A program made the position numbers and the translations under genes. From assembly GCA_964647485.1 (NCBI GenBank), contig CAZYHV010000003.1:145270-209269 (forward strand): a stretch of DNA of 64,000 nucleotides, given 5' to 3'. Shown piece after piece: positions 43,908 through 52,638 of this stretch. The DNA comes from FW021-bin31 sp964647485 (GTDB lineage Bacteria; Bacteroidota; Bacteroidia; Chitinophagales; Chitinophagaceae). The notes under the pieces were generated by a model. That model did not search any database. It had not been told where the DNA came from and worked only from the letters and a program-made list of their open reading frames with translations. Position 1 is the first letter of the stretch. The number at the start of each line of letters is the position of its first letter.

Positions 43908-45149
43908 CTAACGCTCTTTTGGGTTATTTACCACTCCAAGGAAGAGAATGCTTCCACTATCTTTCTCTTTAATGAGATAAATAAAAGGATGGTTGACGTT
44001 CATTACCGGGATAGAAGGAGGAGGTATCCTTACAGAAGTCGTTCTCATGCCGGTAGAAGTTACAGCAGCAGCTTCAGTTCCTTCTTCATCCACTTTAATA
44101 TAGGTCTTATGTTTTACCTCAGAGATTTTTGCAGCTTGATTTTTAAAGATGTTGGAGAAATCGGCATGATTGGAGAAGGCTTCTCCCATTCCCATAGTAG
44201 TAAGCTCTTTATTTAGGGTCGCTTTGTAGGATGCTTCCCATTTAGGTAGGTATAATTTAATTTCTGTCTTTTTTATTGTTGAAGATAGTTCTTTAAAAGT
44301 AGAAGAGTTTAATGAATGAGCAAAAGTAGTTATGTTCCCTTGTTGTTTAGGTAGAAGAATATACATATTGAAATTTCCTTTTCCATAAGGCAGTTTAGCT
44401 ATTTGTAAAGAGTCATTTTCTGCATAACCAAAGCGCTCTTTGGTATACATAAAAGGAACTTTTTGGTTGCTGTTGGAGGTATGAAAATTTCTGTCTTTGG
44501 TCTGTTTTTTGTCAAAGGGATGGGTCCATTCTCCCTTAAAATAAACGGCATTCAATAAATACATCAGATCGGAAGGATCGATTTGAGAGATGATTGATTC
44601 TATTTTTTTATGCGTTTTTTCTTTTACCCAATTATTAATACTTTCTACTGTGGATGTATTGAAAGGAGCATCTTGTATTTTAGCGCTATAATATTTTTTA
44701 TTTATCTTGCTAAAGGAAGATTGAAGAGATAGATTATTTTTATACCAAATGGCATTGGCAATATCAATATTTACAGAAGAGTCTGCTAAGGGAAGATTGT
44801 GAAGAAGAATCGCATTGGTTTTATTCAGCAGGTTAATGTCAATGTCATGGAGTTGTAGCGCTTTCTGAATCGCCTTTTTAGTATGAAGGTGAGCTCCATT
44901 ATATACCATACTTAAATCCATATATACACTTAATGGACTAACCAGCTTATTTTCATCACTCTGGTCTGTTTGATTGACTAAATTAAAAAGGGTAAATCCA
45001 AAATTATTTTGTGCCTGAATAGCATTTTCTGCCTGTTCCGGCAATTGTTTTATTTGCGGAGAAGTTAATTGACCACTCGTAGAACAACTTGTGAATCCTA
45101 TTGTTAATAATAAAAATAGATAGCTGAGGAGTTGTTTTTTAGAAAACAT
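43908..45149 (-). CDS. Serpin family lipoprotein
   Basis: The start at 45149 (MFSKKQLLSYLFLLLTIGFTSC) is chosen over 45185 because it gives a clean lipoprotein signal with Cys near 22. The mature part is a complete serpin: FGFTLFNLV, ANAIWYKNNLSL, VYFKGEWTHPFD, NMYILLPKQ, then the reactive loop hinge DEEGTEAAAVTSTG and the final HPFIYLI..GSILFLGVV. The small-residue hinge fits an inhibitory serpin. The cleavage site is near TGMRTTSVR. It likely protects the cell surface from host or competitor serine proteases. It is convergent with the GH84 gene. Confidence 0.94.
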   Translation of the reverse strand: MFSKKQLLSYLFLLLTIGFTSCSTSGQLTSPQIKQLPEQAENAIQAQNNFGFTLFNLVNQTDQSDENKLVSPLSVYMDLSMVYNGAHLHTKKAIQKALQLHDIDINLLNKTNAILLHNLPLADSSVNIDIANAIWYKNNLSLQSSFSKINKKYYSAKIQDAPFNTSTVESINNWVKEKTHKKIESIISQIDPSDLMYLLNAVYFKGEWTHPFDKKQTKDRNFHTSNSNQKVPFMYTKERFGYAENDSLQIAKLPYGKGNFNMYILLPKQQGNITTFAHSLNSSTFKELSSTIKKTEIKLYLPKWEASYKATLNKELTTMGMGEAFSNHADFSNIFKNQAAKISEVKHKTYIKVDEEGTEAAAVTSTGMRTTSVRIPPPSIPVMNVNHPFIYLIKEKDSGSILFLGVVNNPKER

Positions 45150-45244
45150 CGTATTAATATTTAGATTCTTTATCTTTGAAGACAAGTTTTATACCAAAAC
45201 GTTGCATATGTTCATTATAGATACAAATTAAAGCGATTAACGAA

Positions 45245-45952
45245 ATGAATAAAAATGTTTTTATCACAGGAAGTAGTGGCGGTTTGGGGCTGCCTGTTGT
45301 AAAAGAACTTTTAGAAAAAGAGTGTCAAGTGACTACGTTAGTTCATTCTGATAGTAGCGAACAACGCTTGAGAGAAGTTTTTTCTACCTATAGTAAAGTA
45401 CAACTAAAAATTGTAAAAGGCAATGTGTTGAAAGAAGATGATATCGTCAATGCCTTGAATCGAATGGAAAGTTTGGATGCTCTGGTACATTTGGCAGGCG
45501 GTTTTATAGGGGCAAAAAATATTTCGGATAGTAGTGCGGATGACTTTCAATCTATTATGGCACTAAATACGACTTCTTCTTTTCTTCTTTTACGTCATGT
45601 TCTGCCGAAGTTAGAGAAAAGGGGAGGGGGAAGTATTGTGATGATAGGTGCCAAACCTGCTCTATATCCAAACGGACAAAATGCGGTTTATGCAGCATCA
45701 AAAGCAGCGTTAACTAATTTGGTTTTGTCGGCGGCAGAGGAAGGAAGATCAAAAAATGTAAGAGCGAATGTTATCGTTCCGGCAGTGATTGATACGCCTG
45801 AAAATAGAAAGTGGGCAGAAGAGAGTACCCCAACTGAGAAATGGACTTCTCCTTCAGCTATAGCTCGAACGATATCCTGGCTTATTTCGGGCGAGGGGAG
45901 TGGAGTAACCGGAACCATTCTTCCTATGTTTAATAAAATCAAAACGTATTAG
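45245..45952 (+). CDS. SDR family NAD(P)-binding oxidoreductase
   Basis: The 235-residue protein has an N-terminal Rossmann motif ITGSSGGLGLPVV (TGxxxGxG, about 7-19), NAG-like HLAGGF near 83, and the catalytic AVYAASKAAL (YxxxK) near 148-157 with a Ser-poor upstream strand. The end VTGTILPMFN is usual for the family. The substrate is not predictable. The stop overlaps the convergent YdcF gene by four bases. Confidence 0.9.
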   Translation: MNKNVFITGSSGGLGLPVVKELLEKECQVTTLVHSDSSEQRLREVFSTYSKVQLKIVKGNVLKEDDIVNALNRMESLDALVHLAGGFIGAKNISDSSADDFQSIMALNTTSSFLLLRHVLPKLEKRGGGSIVMIGAKPALYPNGQNAVYAASKAALTNLVLSAAEEGRSKNVRANVIVPAVIDTPENRKWAEESTPTEKWTSPSAIARTISWLISGEGSGVTGTILPMFNKIKTY

Positions 45953-46557
45953 TGTTTAGGAGAAAATAGATAACAATCTATAATACATTTCACCCTTGCC
46001 AATGTTTCCCTTAGTATAATTCTGAGATGCGCTTTCCCTCTAACACTTTCTGCATTAATGGCGATGGGAGACAGACCCATTCGTAAAGCAATAAATACGG
46101 CACGTTGGTTATGAAATCTTTGAGAAACAATTATGGGAGAGGAGATGTGATAGATGTTTTTGCAACGCCAAATTGAAGTCCATGTTCGATACCCCTTTTT
46201 GTCCTTGATGGTATGTTTTACTTCAACGCCCTTTTGTACTAACTCATTCAACATATCCTCTACTTCATCCTCAGAAGAAGGAGCTTTGTCAGCACCGCTG
46301 ATCAGAATTTGATTTATTTTATGGTGATGGTATATTGCAGCTGCTTTTTCAATTCTGTGAGAGAAAAAAAGGTTTTTCTTTCCCCGCCTTGTCAGTCTGG
46401 CTGTTCCCAACAGCAAAAGGGTAGATGTTTTTGATAAATTTTTAACATGGTCATAAAGATAAGGCTTTGTTGAAATACTAATCCACTGATAGCAAACCAA
46501 CAGAGCTGCTAAAAAGGAAAGGACTCCCAACAATAAAATCCATAACCACAGGTTCAT
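45949..46557 (-). CDS. YdcF/SanA-like DUF218 membrane protein
   Basis: The 202-residue protein has one N-terminal membrane helix (about 4-26) and a DUF218 domain: LLLLGTARLTRRGKKN, ILISGADKAPSSEDEVEDM and IIVSQRFHNQRAVFIALRMGL. SanA/ElyC relatives affect envelope barrier function and undecaprenyl-linked precursors. The biochemical activity is unsettled. It is translated 2 bases after the phosphatase gene, so the two are one transcript. Confidence 0.88.
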   Translation of the reverse strand: MNLWLWILLLGVLSFLAALLVCYQWISISTKPYLYDHVKNLSKTSTLLLLGTARLTRRGKKNLFFSHRIEKAAAIYHHHKINQILISGADKAPSSEDEVEDMLNELVQKGVEVKHTIKDKKGYRTWTSIWRCKNIYHISSPIIVSQRFHNQRAVFIALRMGLSPIAINAESVRGKAHLRIILRETLARVKCIIDCYLFSPKH

Positions 46558-46559
46558 AT

Positions 46560-47015
46560 TTAACTATATTTATCAATAATGTTGCTGCAGGCTTCTTCTA
46601 TTAGCTCCCAAGCCTTATGAAACCCGTCTTCTCCTCCATACCAAGGATCTGGAACAGACAGATCTTCTCCGGGGTGACTTTCGTTGAGCAATAAGTCTGC
46701 TTTTTTTTCTTCTGCAGCAGAGCTGCTTTCCCTTTTTATTTTGGATAAGACGTCTGTCTCCATCGCATAAATTTTATCAAAATAGATTAAATCTTCTTTG
46801 TTGAATTGTCTGGCTTGTTGTTTGGATAGATCTATCCCATGAATTTTAGCAATTTCTTGTGAATGTATATGAGGTGGTTCTCCAACATGAAAAGATGAAG
46901 TCCCTGAGCTGTCTACTTCCCAGTCTAATTGAGAAGCTTTTATTTTTTCTCTCATAATTCCTTCTGCCATAGGAGAACGACAGATGTTACCTATACAAAC
47001 CATTAATATTTTCAT
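46560..47015 (-). CDS. Low-molecular-weight protein tyrosine phosphatase
   Basis: The 151-residue protein has the P-loop VCIGNICRSPMAEGI (CxxxxxR(S/T), Cys near 7, Arg near 13) and the acid loop SVPDPWYGGEDGF near 122-134. It dephosphorylates tyrosine, or arsenate-like substrates in some relatives. In capsule loci such enzymes control Wzc-type kinases; no such kinase is nearby here. It is the first gene of a two-gene leftward unit with the YdcF-like gene. Confidence 0.93.
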   Translation of the reverse strand: MKILMVCIGNICRSPMAEGIMREKIKASQLDWEVDSSGTSSFHVGEPPHIHSQEIAKIHGIDLSKQQARQFNKEDLIYFDKIYAMETDVLSKIKRESSSAAEEKKADLLLNESHPGEDLSVPDPWYGGEDGFHKAWELIEEACSNIIDKYS

Positions 47016-47226
47016 GAACGAAATGCTTTTTCTTTTGTTTTAACTGTATATTCTGAAGAAGAATAATAATTGCAAATATCCTTTTTTAATGGCACATGGA
47101 AGAGGTGAAATAAAAAAAGTGAGGTTTTGCAACAAAAAAATCTGAAATATTTGCATCATAAAATAATAAAAAATTGTATCATTGCGAACGCAAAACAAGT
47201 GATGCCTCATTGTTTAGGAGTTATAT

Positions 47227-47463
47227 ATGGAAACACAGGAAGGAAGGAAACGACGAGAAAAAGGCTATAATCGCTATAAAGAGATTTATAATGCAGCAAT
47301 GGGCTTAATGTATGTCGGATGCGGTGTTTTTGTGGTTATGGCAAACCAATTTGGCTTCGTATTTAAGGTAAAAACCTCTCCTGTTTTTATTTGGGCTCTT
47401 GGCGGATTATTTATTTTATATGGATTATATAGAGTATATAGAGGGCTTAAAAATGTATTTTAA
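47227..47463 (+). CDS. Small two-helix membrane protein
   Basis: The 78-residue protein begins with a highly charged stretch (METQEGRKRREKGYNRYKE), then membrane helices at about 24-41 and 52-69, with a basic end. It lies directly upstream of the PstS-like and TPR genes and may be cotranscribed with them. I do not recognise a named family. Homologues in the same position in related genomes would support a shared function. Confidence 0.7.
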   Translation: METQEGRKRREKGYNRYKEIYNAAMGLMYVGCGVFVVMANQFGFVFKVKTSPVFIWALGGLFILYGLYRVYRGLKNVF

Positions 47464-47515
47464 TTTTTTATTAACGATTTAAATAAAAAGATAATAGGTA
47501 GCGTAATTTGAAACC

Positions 47516-48469
47516 ATGATGAAGATAAGCAGATATTTGTTGGGCATCTTTTTATTAGTGGGCTTTGTAGCTTGTAATCGAGGGAAGAAAGCACCGACGA
47601 CGAGAACCTCTGGTACGATTCATATTAGTGTGGATGAATCTTTTAAATCTTTATTAGATACAGAGGTTGCCGTATTTGAAAGCCTTTATCCGGATGCGCA
47701 TATTGTGACTACCTATGAATCAGAGACAGAATGTTATAGAGATTTCGTGAATGATAGTGCGGATTTGATTATTGTTACCCGACCAATGAATCAGGAAGAA
47801 ACAGATTATTTTAAAAAAATTGAGATAACGGTAAAACAAAAAGCGATTGCCAGAGATGGGGTGGCTTTGATTGTAAATCCGTCGAATCCGGATACCTTAA
47901 TGACGATGTCAAAAATACGTTCTATCATGTCAGGGAAAGAGGATTCTTCCGTTTATGAAGTGGTCTTTGATATGCAAAACTCGAGTTTGGTTCACTTTAT
48001 GAAAGATTCTGTTTTGGGAGGAGGAGAATTGGGGAAAAATGTTAAAACGGCCGGAAGTAGTGAAAAAGTTGTTGATTATGTATCTACTCATAAAAATGCA
48101 TTAGGAGTAATAGGGGTAGGCTGGGTTTCTGATCCTTACGACTCTACCGGACTAAGCTTTCTGAAGAAAATAAATGTCGTTGGGGTGATGAGTGATTCTA
48201 CCTATAATTATTTAAGTGAAAGTGGTTCGTTCGACTTGAAAGACCCCACTTATGAAGAGTATTATTTTAAACCTTATCAAGCCTATATAGCGTTTAAAAG
48301 TTATCCAATGACTAGATCTGTTTATTTTGTACTTCGTCAACCTTATTTTGGATTAGGCACGGGATTTGCAAACTTCTTGGGAGGAAATAAAGGACAATTG
48401 ATTATTTATAAGCAAAGATTGTTTCCCTTACGAGCGAACTACCAGATTAGAAAAGCAGAGATACATTAA
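47516..48469 (+). CDS. PstS-like phosphate/oxyanion substrate-binding lipoprotein
   Basis: The 317-residue protein has a lipoprotein signal (MKISRYLLGIFLLVGFVAC, Cys near 20). GTIHISVDESFKSLLDTEVAVFE and DLIIVTRPMNQEE form the two ligand-holding loops of type-2 periplasmic binding proteins. The later VGWVSDPYD and VYFVLRQPYFGLGTGFANFL match the PstS-like domain. No PstCAB permease follows; instead a TPR gene does. In Bacteroidota such proteins may act as surface phosphate or signal receptors rather than ABC importer parts. The phosphate ligand is inferred. Confidence 0.85.
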   Translation: MMKISRYLLGIFLLVGFVACNRGKKAPTTRTSGTIHISVDESFKSLLDTEVAVFESLYPDAHIVTTYESETECYRDFVNDSADLIIVTRPMNQEETDYFKKIEITVKQKAIARDGVALIVNPSNPDTLMTMSKIRSIMSGKEDSSVYEVVFDMQNSSLVHFMKDSVLGGGELGKNVKTAGSSEKVVDYVSTHKNALGVIGVGWVSDPYDSTGLSFLKKINVVGVMSDSTYNYLSESGSFDLKDPTYEEYYFKPYQAYIAFKSYPMTRSVYFVLRQPYFGLGTGFANFLGGNKGQLIIYKQRLFPLRANYQIRKAEIH

Positions 48470-48503
48470 TTTTTAACCAGAAAAACGTAAAAAAAACAGA
48501 AAT

Positions 48504-50354
48504 ATGAAAATGAAAGGATGTTTATTGGCGTTTGTCCTATTATTTACCGGACAAGCGGTATTTTCGCAATCATTAAAAGAAGCGAAACAGGATTTATATT
48601 ATAATCACTATTTGGATGCAGCGAAGGCACTGAATGCGATGACTTCACCAAATGATGTGAATAAGAAGTTTTCGAAAAATAAGGCAGATGAACAGGCAAC
48701 TGTTTACTATTATTTGGGAGTGACACAAATGAAAATGGATAGTGTGGATGCTGCAGCTAAGAGTTTTAATAAGGCAAAAAAGATTGCACGTGGGAAACAT
48801 TATGCCATGGGACTGGTTGGACTCGGAAGAATTGATATCGCCAATAAAAAATATGATGCCGCTAAACAGAAATTTCAAAAAGCTTGGGACAAATCCCGGG
48901 GGCGCAGCATAGAAGTGCTGAGAGGAATTCTAGATGCAACGGCTTTGAGTCCTGATGCGGATGGGGATTATGCGACAAGTCTTGTGAAAAAGTTTAAAGA
49001 TGATCGTCATAACAGCAAGTACGAATTCACAGCTGAAGACTATACCGCTGTTGCTAATGTTTATGCACATCAACCTACAGGTGGAGGGAAGGCAGCCACT
49101 AATTTTGAATTTGCTTTGAGCAAAGATCCTAATTATGCTAAAGCAGCTTATAGATTAGGAAACCTATGGGAACGCGCTCGCCAGGACAGTTTGGCTTTAA
49201 AAAGATGGAAAGAAGCAGCGGATGTAGATAGTAAATTCTCTCCGGCTTTTTTGAAATTATTTACTTACTATCGTGTTCGTAATTTAGATAAAGCAGAGAA
49301 TTATTTGAATAAGTACATGAAACTGACTGATGATAAATTGAATGCGAAAATATATTTAGTAGATGTACTCTATCTTCAGAAAAAATATCAAGCTGCTATT
49401 GATAGTGCAAATCAGTTGATGAATCAACCTATCAATGAAGAAACCCATGCCAGATTATACAAACTCATCGGTGTAAGTAAAATGAAGATGGAAGATTATC
49501 AGGGAGCGAAAGAAAGTATGGATTCTTATTTCGCAAATGTGAAGGATGAAAATATTGTTCCATTTGACTATAAGACTTATGCAGATATAATGAAAGAATT
49601 GGGCAATGAAGATGAACGTCTAGAGTACCTTACTAAATATGTAGATGCGGATACTTCTACCAATGTTAACTTTATTCGTAAAACAGCAAGGGATCTTAAC
49701 AAAGATAATAGCTTTAAGGCTGCTCAGTTATGGTTTAACAAACTGTTTGAAGTAGCAGATAGTAATCAGCTAACAATGGCCGACTATTATTATAGAGCAA
49801 AATCAACCTATGGTGCAGCCTTGAATGATATTGGATCCTATGATAATGCAGTGAAAGGTTGGAATGCTTTTATTAAGAAATACCCAGACCAACCTTCCGG
49901 TTATTTTTATAAAGGTCGTACTTTACAGATGAAAGATACCGGTTTAGTAGGTTTGGCTAATGATGCTTATGCTCAATATATCCAAAAATTAAAAGAGGAT
50001 ACAAGTGGTAGCTTGGATAATAAACAAAAAACATTAGCCAGCATTTATTCTTATGGTGCGAAATGTGCTGCTAATCAGAATGACATGGAGAAAGCAAAAA
50101 CATATATGAGTAAATTGTTAGAAATAGATCCTCATAATGCTACAGTGGCCAATATTTATGGTAATCTTGCTCTCAAGAATCTAAAAGCCAAGAACTTGGC
50201 AGAGGCAAAGAAATATGCGAATAAAGCCTTGTCCATTGATGAGAATAATTCGGTGGCACCTCAGGTTCTGGATTACGTGAAAAAGATGCAGGATTATCAG
50301 AAAAAGATGGAGGAATACAATAAAAAGAAAGCGCAAAGAGAAGCACAACAATAA
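48504..50354 (+). CDS. Tetratricopeptide-repeat protein
   Basis: The 616-residue protein has a signal peptide (CLLAFVLLFTGQAVFS, cleaved near 22). It then has about ten TPR-like helix pairs, for example YLGVTQMKMDSVDAAAKSFNKAKKI, AAYRLGNLWERARQDSLALKRWKEAA and AKTYMSKLLEIDPHNATVANIYGNLAL. It ends in a lysine-rich coiled coil (KKMEEYNKKKAQREAQQ). A periplasmic scaffold is likely. It is 34 bases after the PstS-like gene and followed by a terminator. Confidence 0.9.
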   Translation: MKMKGCLLAFVLLFTGQAVFSQSLKEAKQDLYYNHYLDAAKALNAMTSPNDVNKKFSKNKADEQATVYYYLGVTQMKMDSVDAAAKSFNKAKKIARGKHYAMGLVGLGRIDIANKKYDAAKQKFQKAWDKSRGRSIEVLRGILDATALSPDADGDYATSLVKKFKDDRHNSKYEFTAEDYTAVANVYAHQPTGGGKAATNFEFALSKDPNYAKAAYRLGNLWERARQDSLALKRWKEAADVDSKFSPAFLKLFTYYRVRNLDKAENYLNKYMKLTDDKLNAKIYLVDVLYLQKKYQAAIDSANQLMNQPINEETHARLYKLIGVSKMKMEDYQGAKESMDSYFANVKDENIVPFDYKTYADIMKELGNEDERLEYLTKYVDADTSTNVNFIRKTARDLNKDNSFKAAQLWFNKLFEVADSNQLTMADYYYRAKSTYGAALNDIGSYDNAVKGWNAFIKKYPDQPSGYFYKGRTLQMKDTGLVGLANDAYAQYIQKLKEDTSGSLDNKQKTLASIYSYGAKCAANQNDMEKAKTYMSKLLEIDPHNATVANIYGNLALKNLKAKNLAEAKKYANKALSIDENNSVAPQVLDYVKKMQDYQKKMEEYNKKKAQREAQQ

Positions 50355-50375
50355 TTCCTTCTGAAAATAAATGAT

Positions 50376-50411
50376 AAAAAACCTCCTTAATCTGCTAAGG
50401 AGGTTTTTTTT
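50376..50411 (+). terminator. Intrinsic terminator after the TPR gene
   Basis: AAAAAACCTCCTTA (50376-50389) and TAAGGAGGTTTTTT (50396-50409) pair around ATCTGC, followed by more T. This hairpin rules out the in-frame ATG at 50371 as the start of the kinase gene. Confidence 0.92.
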
Positions 50412-50426
50412 ATGCTCGGACTATCC

Positions 50427-50434
50427 TATTTTTG
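50427..50434 (+). promoter_or_regulatory. -7 element of the kinase gene, leaderless geometry
   Basis: TATTTTTG fits TAnnTTTG and ends 5 bases before the ATG at 50440. The terminator T tract lies at the expected -33 position. The transcript would start at or beside the start codon. Confidence 0.6.
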
Positions 50435-50439
50435 AGAAA

Positions 50440-51570
50440 ATGAAATCTTCAAATAATATTGACCATTCCCTTTTTGAATCCATCTTTGAACATGCGACGA
50501 TGGGTATTGTAATTACTAACGAGAAAGGAGAAATTGTTCTTGCTAATGGATTTGCAGAAAGTGATTTTGGTTATCAAAAGGAGGAATTGGTAGGTCGTAC
50601 CATTGAGGACTTGATTCCGCAGCGATTCCATAAAGTTCATCAAAAAGAAAGACATAATTATTATCATCAGGCCGAGACACGTGCTATGGGAGCCGGTCGG
50701 GATCTATTTGCCGAACGAAAAGATGGCTCCGAATTTCCGGTAGAAGTAAGTCTTAGCCCTTTCCATACCGACGATGGAACCTTTGTTATTGCTTTTATTA
50801 TTGACATTACTATTCGAAAGGAAAAAGAGAAAGCAGAAATGCAATATCAGGAGAAGTTGGATCAAGTACTTCGTTCACTAACAAAGGAAAAGGAGCTTAA
50901 TGATTTAAAGTCAAGATTTGTGTCTATGGCCTCTCATGAGTTTAGAACGCCATTGAGTACCATTTTGTCTTCCGCTTCCCTTATTAATAAATATGTTCAG
51001 AAGGAAGATCAAGAGAAAAGACAAAAACATACAGACAGAATTGTTTCTTCAGTCAAGACATTGACAAATATTCTCGATGAATTTTTATCAATTGGCAAGA
51101 TGGAAGATGGAAAAATTGAAGTAAGAAAATCAAAGTTTGATTTAAAATTAGTGATCGAATCAGTGATGAATGAAATGACAGATGTGAAGAAACAAGGACA
51201 GCAAATTCAACTACAATTTGAAGGAAAGGAAATTGTTTGTTTGGATAAAGAGCTGTTAAAGAGTATTGTGATTAATTTATTATCAAATGCTATTAAATTT
51301 AGTGAACAGGACGCAAAGATTTTTATTCAGTGTGAGGTAGTGGAGGATGAAATGGTTTTGCGTATTGAAGATAATGGATTGGGGATTCCGTTAGATGATC
51401 AGAAACATCTTTTTGAAAGATTCTTTAGAGGAACCAATGTCTTGAATATTCAAGGAACCGGTTTAGGGTTGAACATTGTCGCCCGATATGTGGAATTAAT
51501 GGGAGGAACCATTTCTTTTCAAAGTACTTTAGGAAAGGGAACCCGTTTTAAGTTAAGATTTACAGTATGA
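50440..51570 (+). CDS. PAS-domain sensor histidine kinase
   Basis: From ATG 50440 the protein has 376 residues. One PAS domain (about 8-130: IFEHATMGIVITNEKGEIVLANGF, FAERKDGSEFPVEVSLSPF) is followed by HisKA SHEFRTPLSTI (phosphate-accepting His near 169). The ATPase part has LLSNAIKFS (N box), EDNGLGIP (G1) and GTGLGLNI (G2). It is soluble, with no membrane helix, so it senses a cytoplasmic or redox cue. It overlaps the regulator gene by four bases (ATGA). Confidence 0.95.
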   Translation: MKSSNNIDHSLFESIFEHATMGIVITNEKGEIVLANGFAESDFGYQKEELVGRTIEDLIPQRFHKVHQKERHNYYHQAETRAMGAGRDLFAERKDGSEFPVEVSLSPFHTDDGTFVIAFIIDITIRKEKEKAEMQYQEKLDQVLRSLTKEKELNDLKSRFVSMASHEFRTPLSTILSSASLINKYVQKEDQEKRQKHTDRIVSSVKTLTNILDEFLSIGKMEDGKIEVRKSKFDLKLVIESVMNEMTDVKKQGQQIQLQFEGKEIVCLDKELLKSIVINLLSNAIKFSEQDAKIFIQCEVVEDEMVLRIEDNGLGIPLDDQKHLFERFFRGTNVLNIQGTGLGLNIVARYVELMGGTISFQSTLGKGTRFKLRFTV

Positions 51571-52610
51571 AAAAAATAGTATTAGTAGAAGATAATACCG
51601 ATATTTTGGATAATATGGCCGAAATATTGGAATTGGCAGGGTATAAAGTGTTTACTGCAGAAAATGGGAAAGCCGGATTTCATCAGGCGAAAAACAATCA
51701 ACCGGATATTATTATTTCAGATATTATGATGCCGGAATTAGATGGTTTTGGACTCCTTCATCTCCTTCAAAAACAAACTGAATTACAAGATATTCCATTT
51801 ATTTTTTTGACAGCAAAAACCGATCGACCGGATTTTAGAAAAGGAATGGAAATGGGGGCAGATGATTACATCACTAAACCATTTAATGACACCGAGCTAT
51901 TGAATGCAATTGAAAGACGCTTGGAAAAGGAGAATAGAAGAAAAAATGAGCCCAAAGAAATTTTTCCAATAGATCAAAATAAGAATGATTTCTTAATGGA
52001 AGAGTTTATAAGAGGGAGAGAAGTTAATCAATATCGAAAGAAAGAATTGTTATTTACAGAGGATAATAGTCCTCATTTTCTTTATTATATTGTAAAAGGG
52101 AAACTGAAAGCTTTTAAAATAAGTGATAGTGGAAAAGAGCTTATTGTCGGACTTTATCATGCGAATGAATTTGTTGGATATGCTGCTTTACTGGAAAATG
52201 CCCGATATAATGTTTCTGTCAGTGCCTTAGAAGATTCTGAAATTATTTTAATTCCGGGCATAGAATTTATCGATAAGGTAAGAAAAAATGCAAAAGTATC
52301 AATGTTTTTTATTCGGCTTTTGGCTGAAAAAAATAATCAAAAAGTGGAGCAAATGATTCATCTGGCTTATGCTTCTGTGAAAAAAAGAGTTGCCAGTGCT
52401 ATCTTATTTTTAATGGAGGCTTTTGGAAAGGAAGTAAAAGAACCTTTTGCTATTGATATTACAAGAGAAGAACTTTCTCATTTATCCGGTACGACAACAG
52501 AGACCCTTATTCGTACTTTGCGTGCTTTTAAAGATGAAAAATTAATAAAAATAAAAAATGGGAGTGTACGTGTCATTAATAAAAAAGGGCTTAATCGATT
52601 ACTCAATTAA
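51567..52610 (+). CDS. Response regulator fused to a CRP/FNR-like module
   Basis: The 347-residue protein has a receiver domain 1-120 (VLVEDNTDILDN, phospho-Asp in IIISDIMMPELDG near 53, TKP Lys). A cyclic-nucleotide-type beta barrel (about 150-250) and a CRP helix-turn-helix (about 290-340: ITREELSHLSGTTTETLIRTLRAF) follow. No FNR-type cysteine cluster is evident. Phosphorylation by the upstream PAS kinase is the natural input. Regulators of this form often control respiration or stress genes, which fits the neighbouring cytochrome c gene. The last codons overlap the terminator of that gene. Confidence 0.93.
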   Translation: MKKIVLVEDNTDILDNMAEILELAGYKVFTAENGKAGFHQAKNNQPDIIISDIMMPELDGFGLLHLLQKQTELQDIPFIFLTAKTDRPDFRKGMEMGADDYITKPFNDTELLNAIERRLEKENRRKNEPKEIFPIDQNKNDFLMEEFIRGREVNQYRKKELLFTEDNSPHFLYYIVKGKLKAFKISDSGKELIVGLYHANEFVGYAALLENARYNVSVSALEDSEIILIPGIEFIDKVRKNAKVSMFFIRLLAEKNNQKVEQMIHLAYASVKKRVASAILFLMEAFGKEVKEPFAIDITREELSHLSGTTTETLIRTLRAFKDEKLIKIKNGSVRVINKKGLNRLLN

Positions 52611-52617
52611 GCCCTTT
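52584..52617 (-). terminator. Intrinsic terminator of the cytochrome c gene, inside the regulator 3' end
   Basis: AAAGGGCTTAAT (52584-52595) pairs with ATTAAGCCCTTT (52606-52617). The six A at 52581-52586 read as a U run on the minus strand. The hairpin covers the last eight codons and stop of the response-regulator gene. Confidence 0.8.
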
Positions 52618-52638
52618 GGATCGATTTATTTTATCCAT

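Noticed and set aside
50371..50439. Upstream ATG of the PAS kinase gene
   Set aside because: It lies within the terminator hairpin of the TPR gene and before the kinase promoter element.
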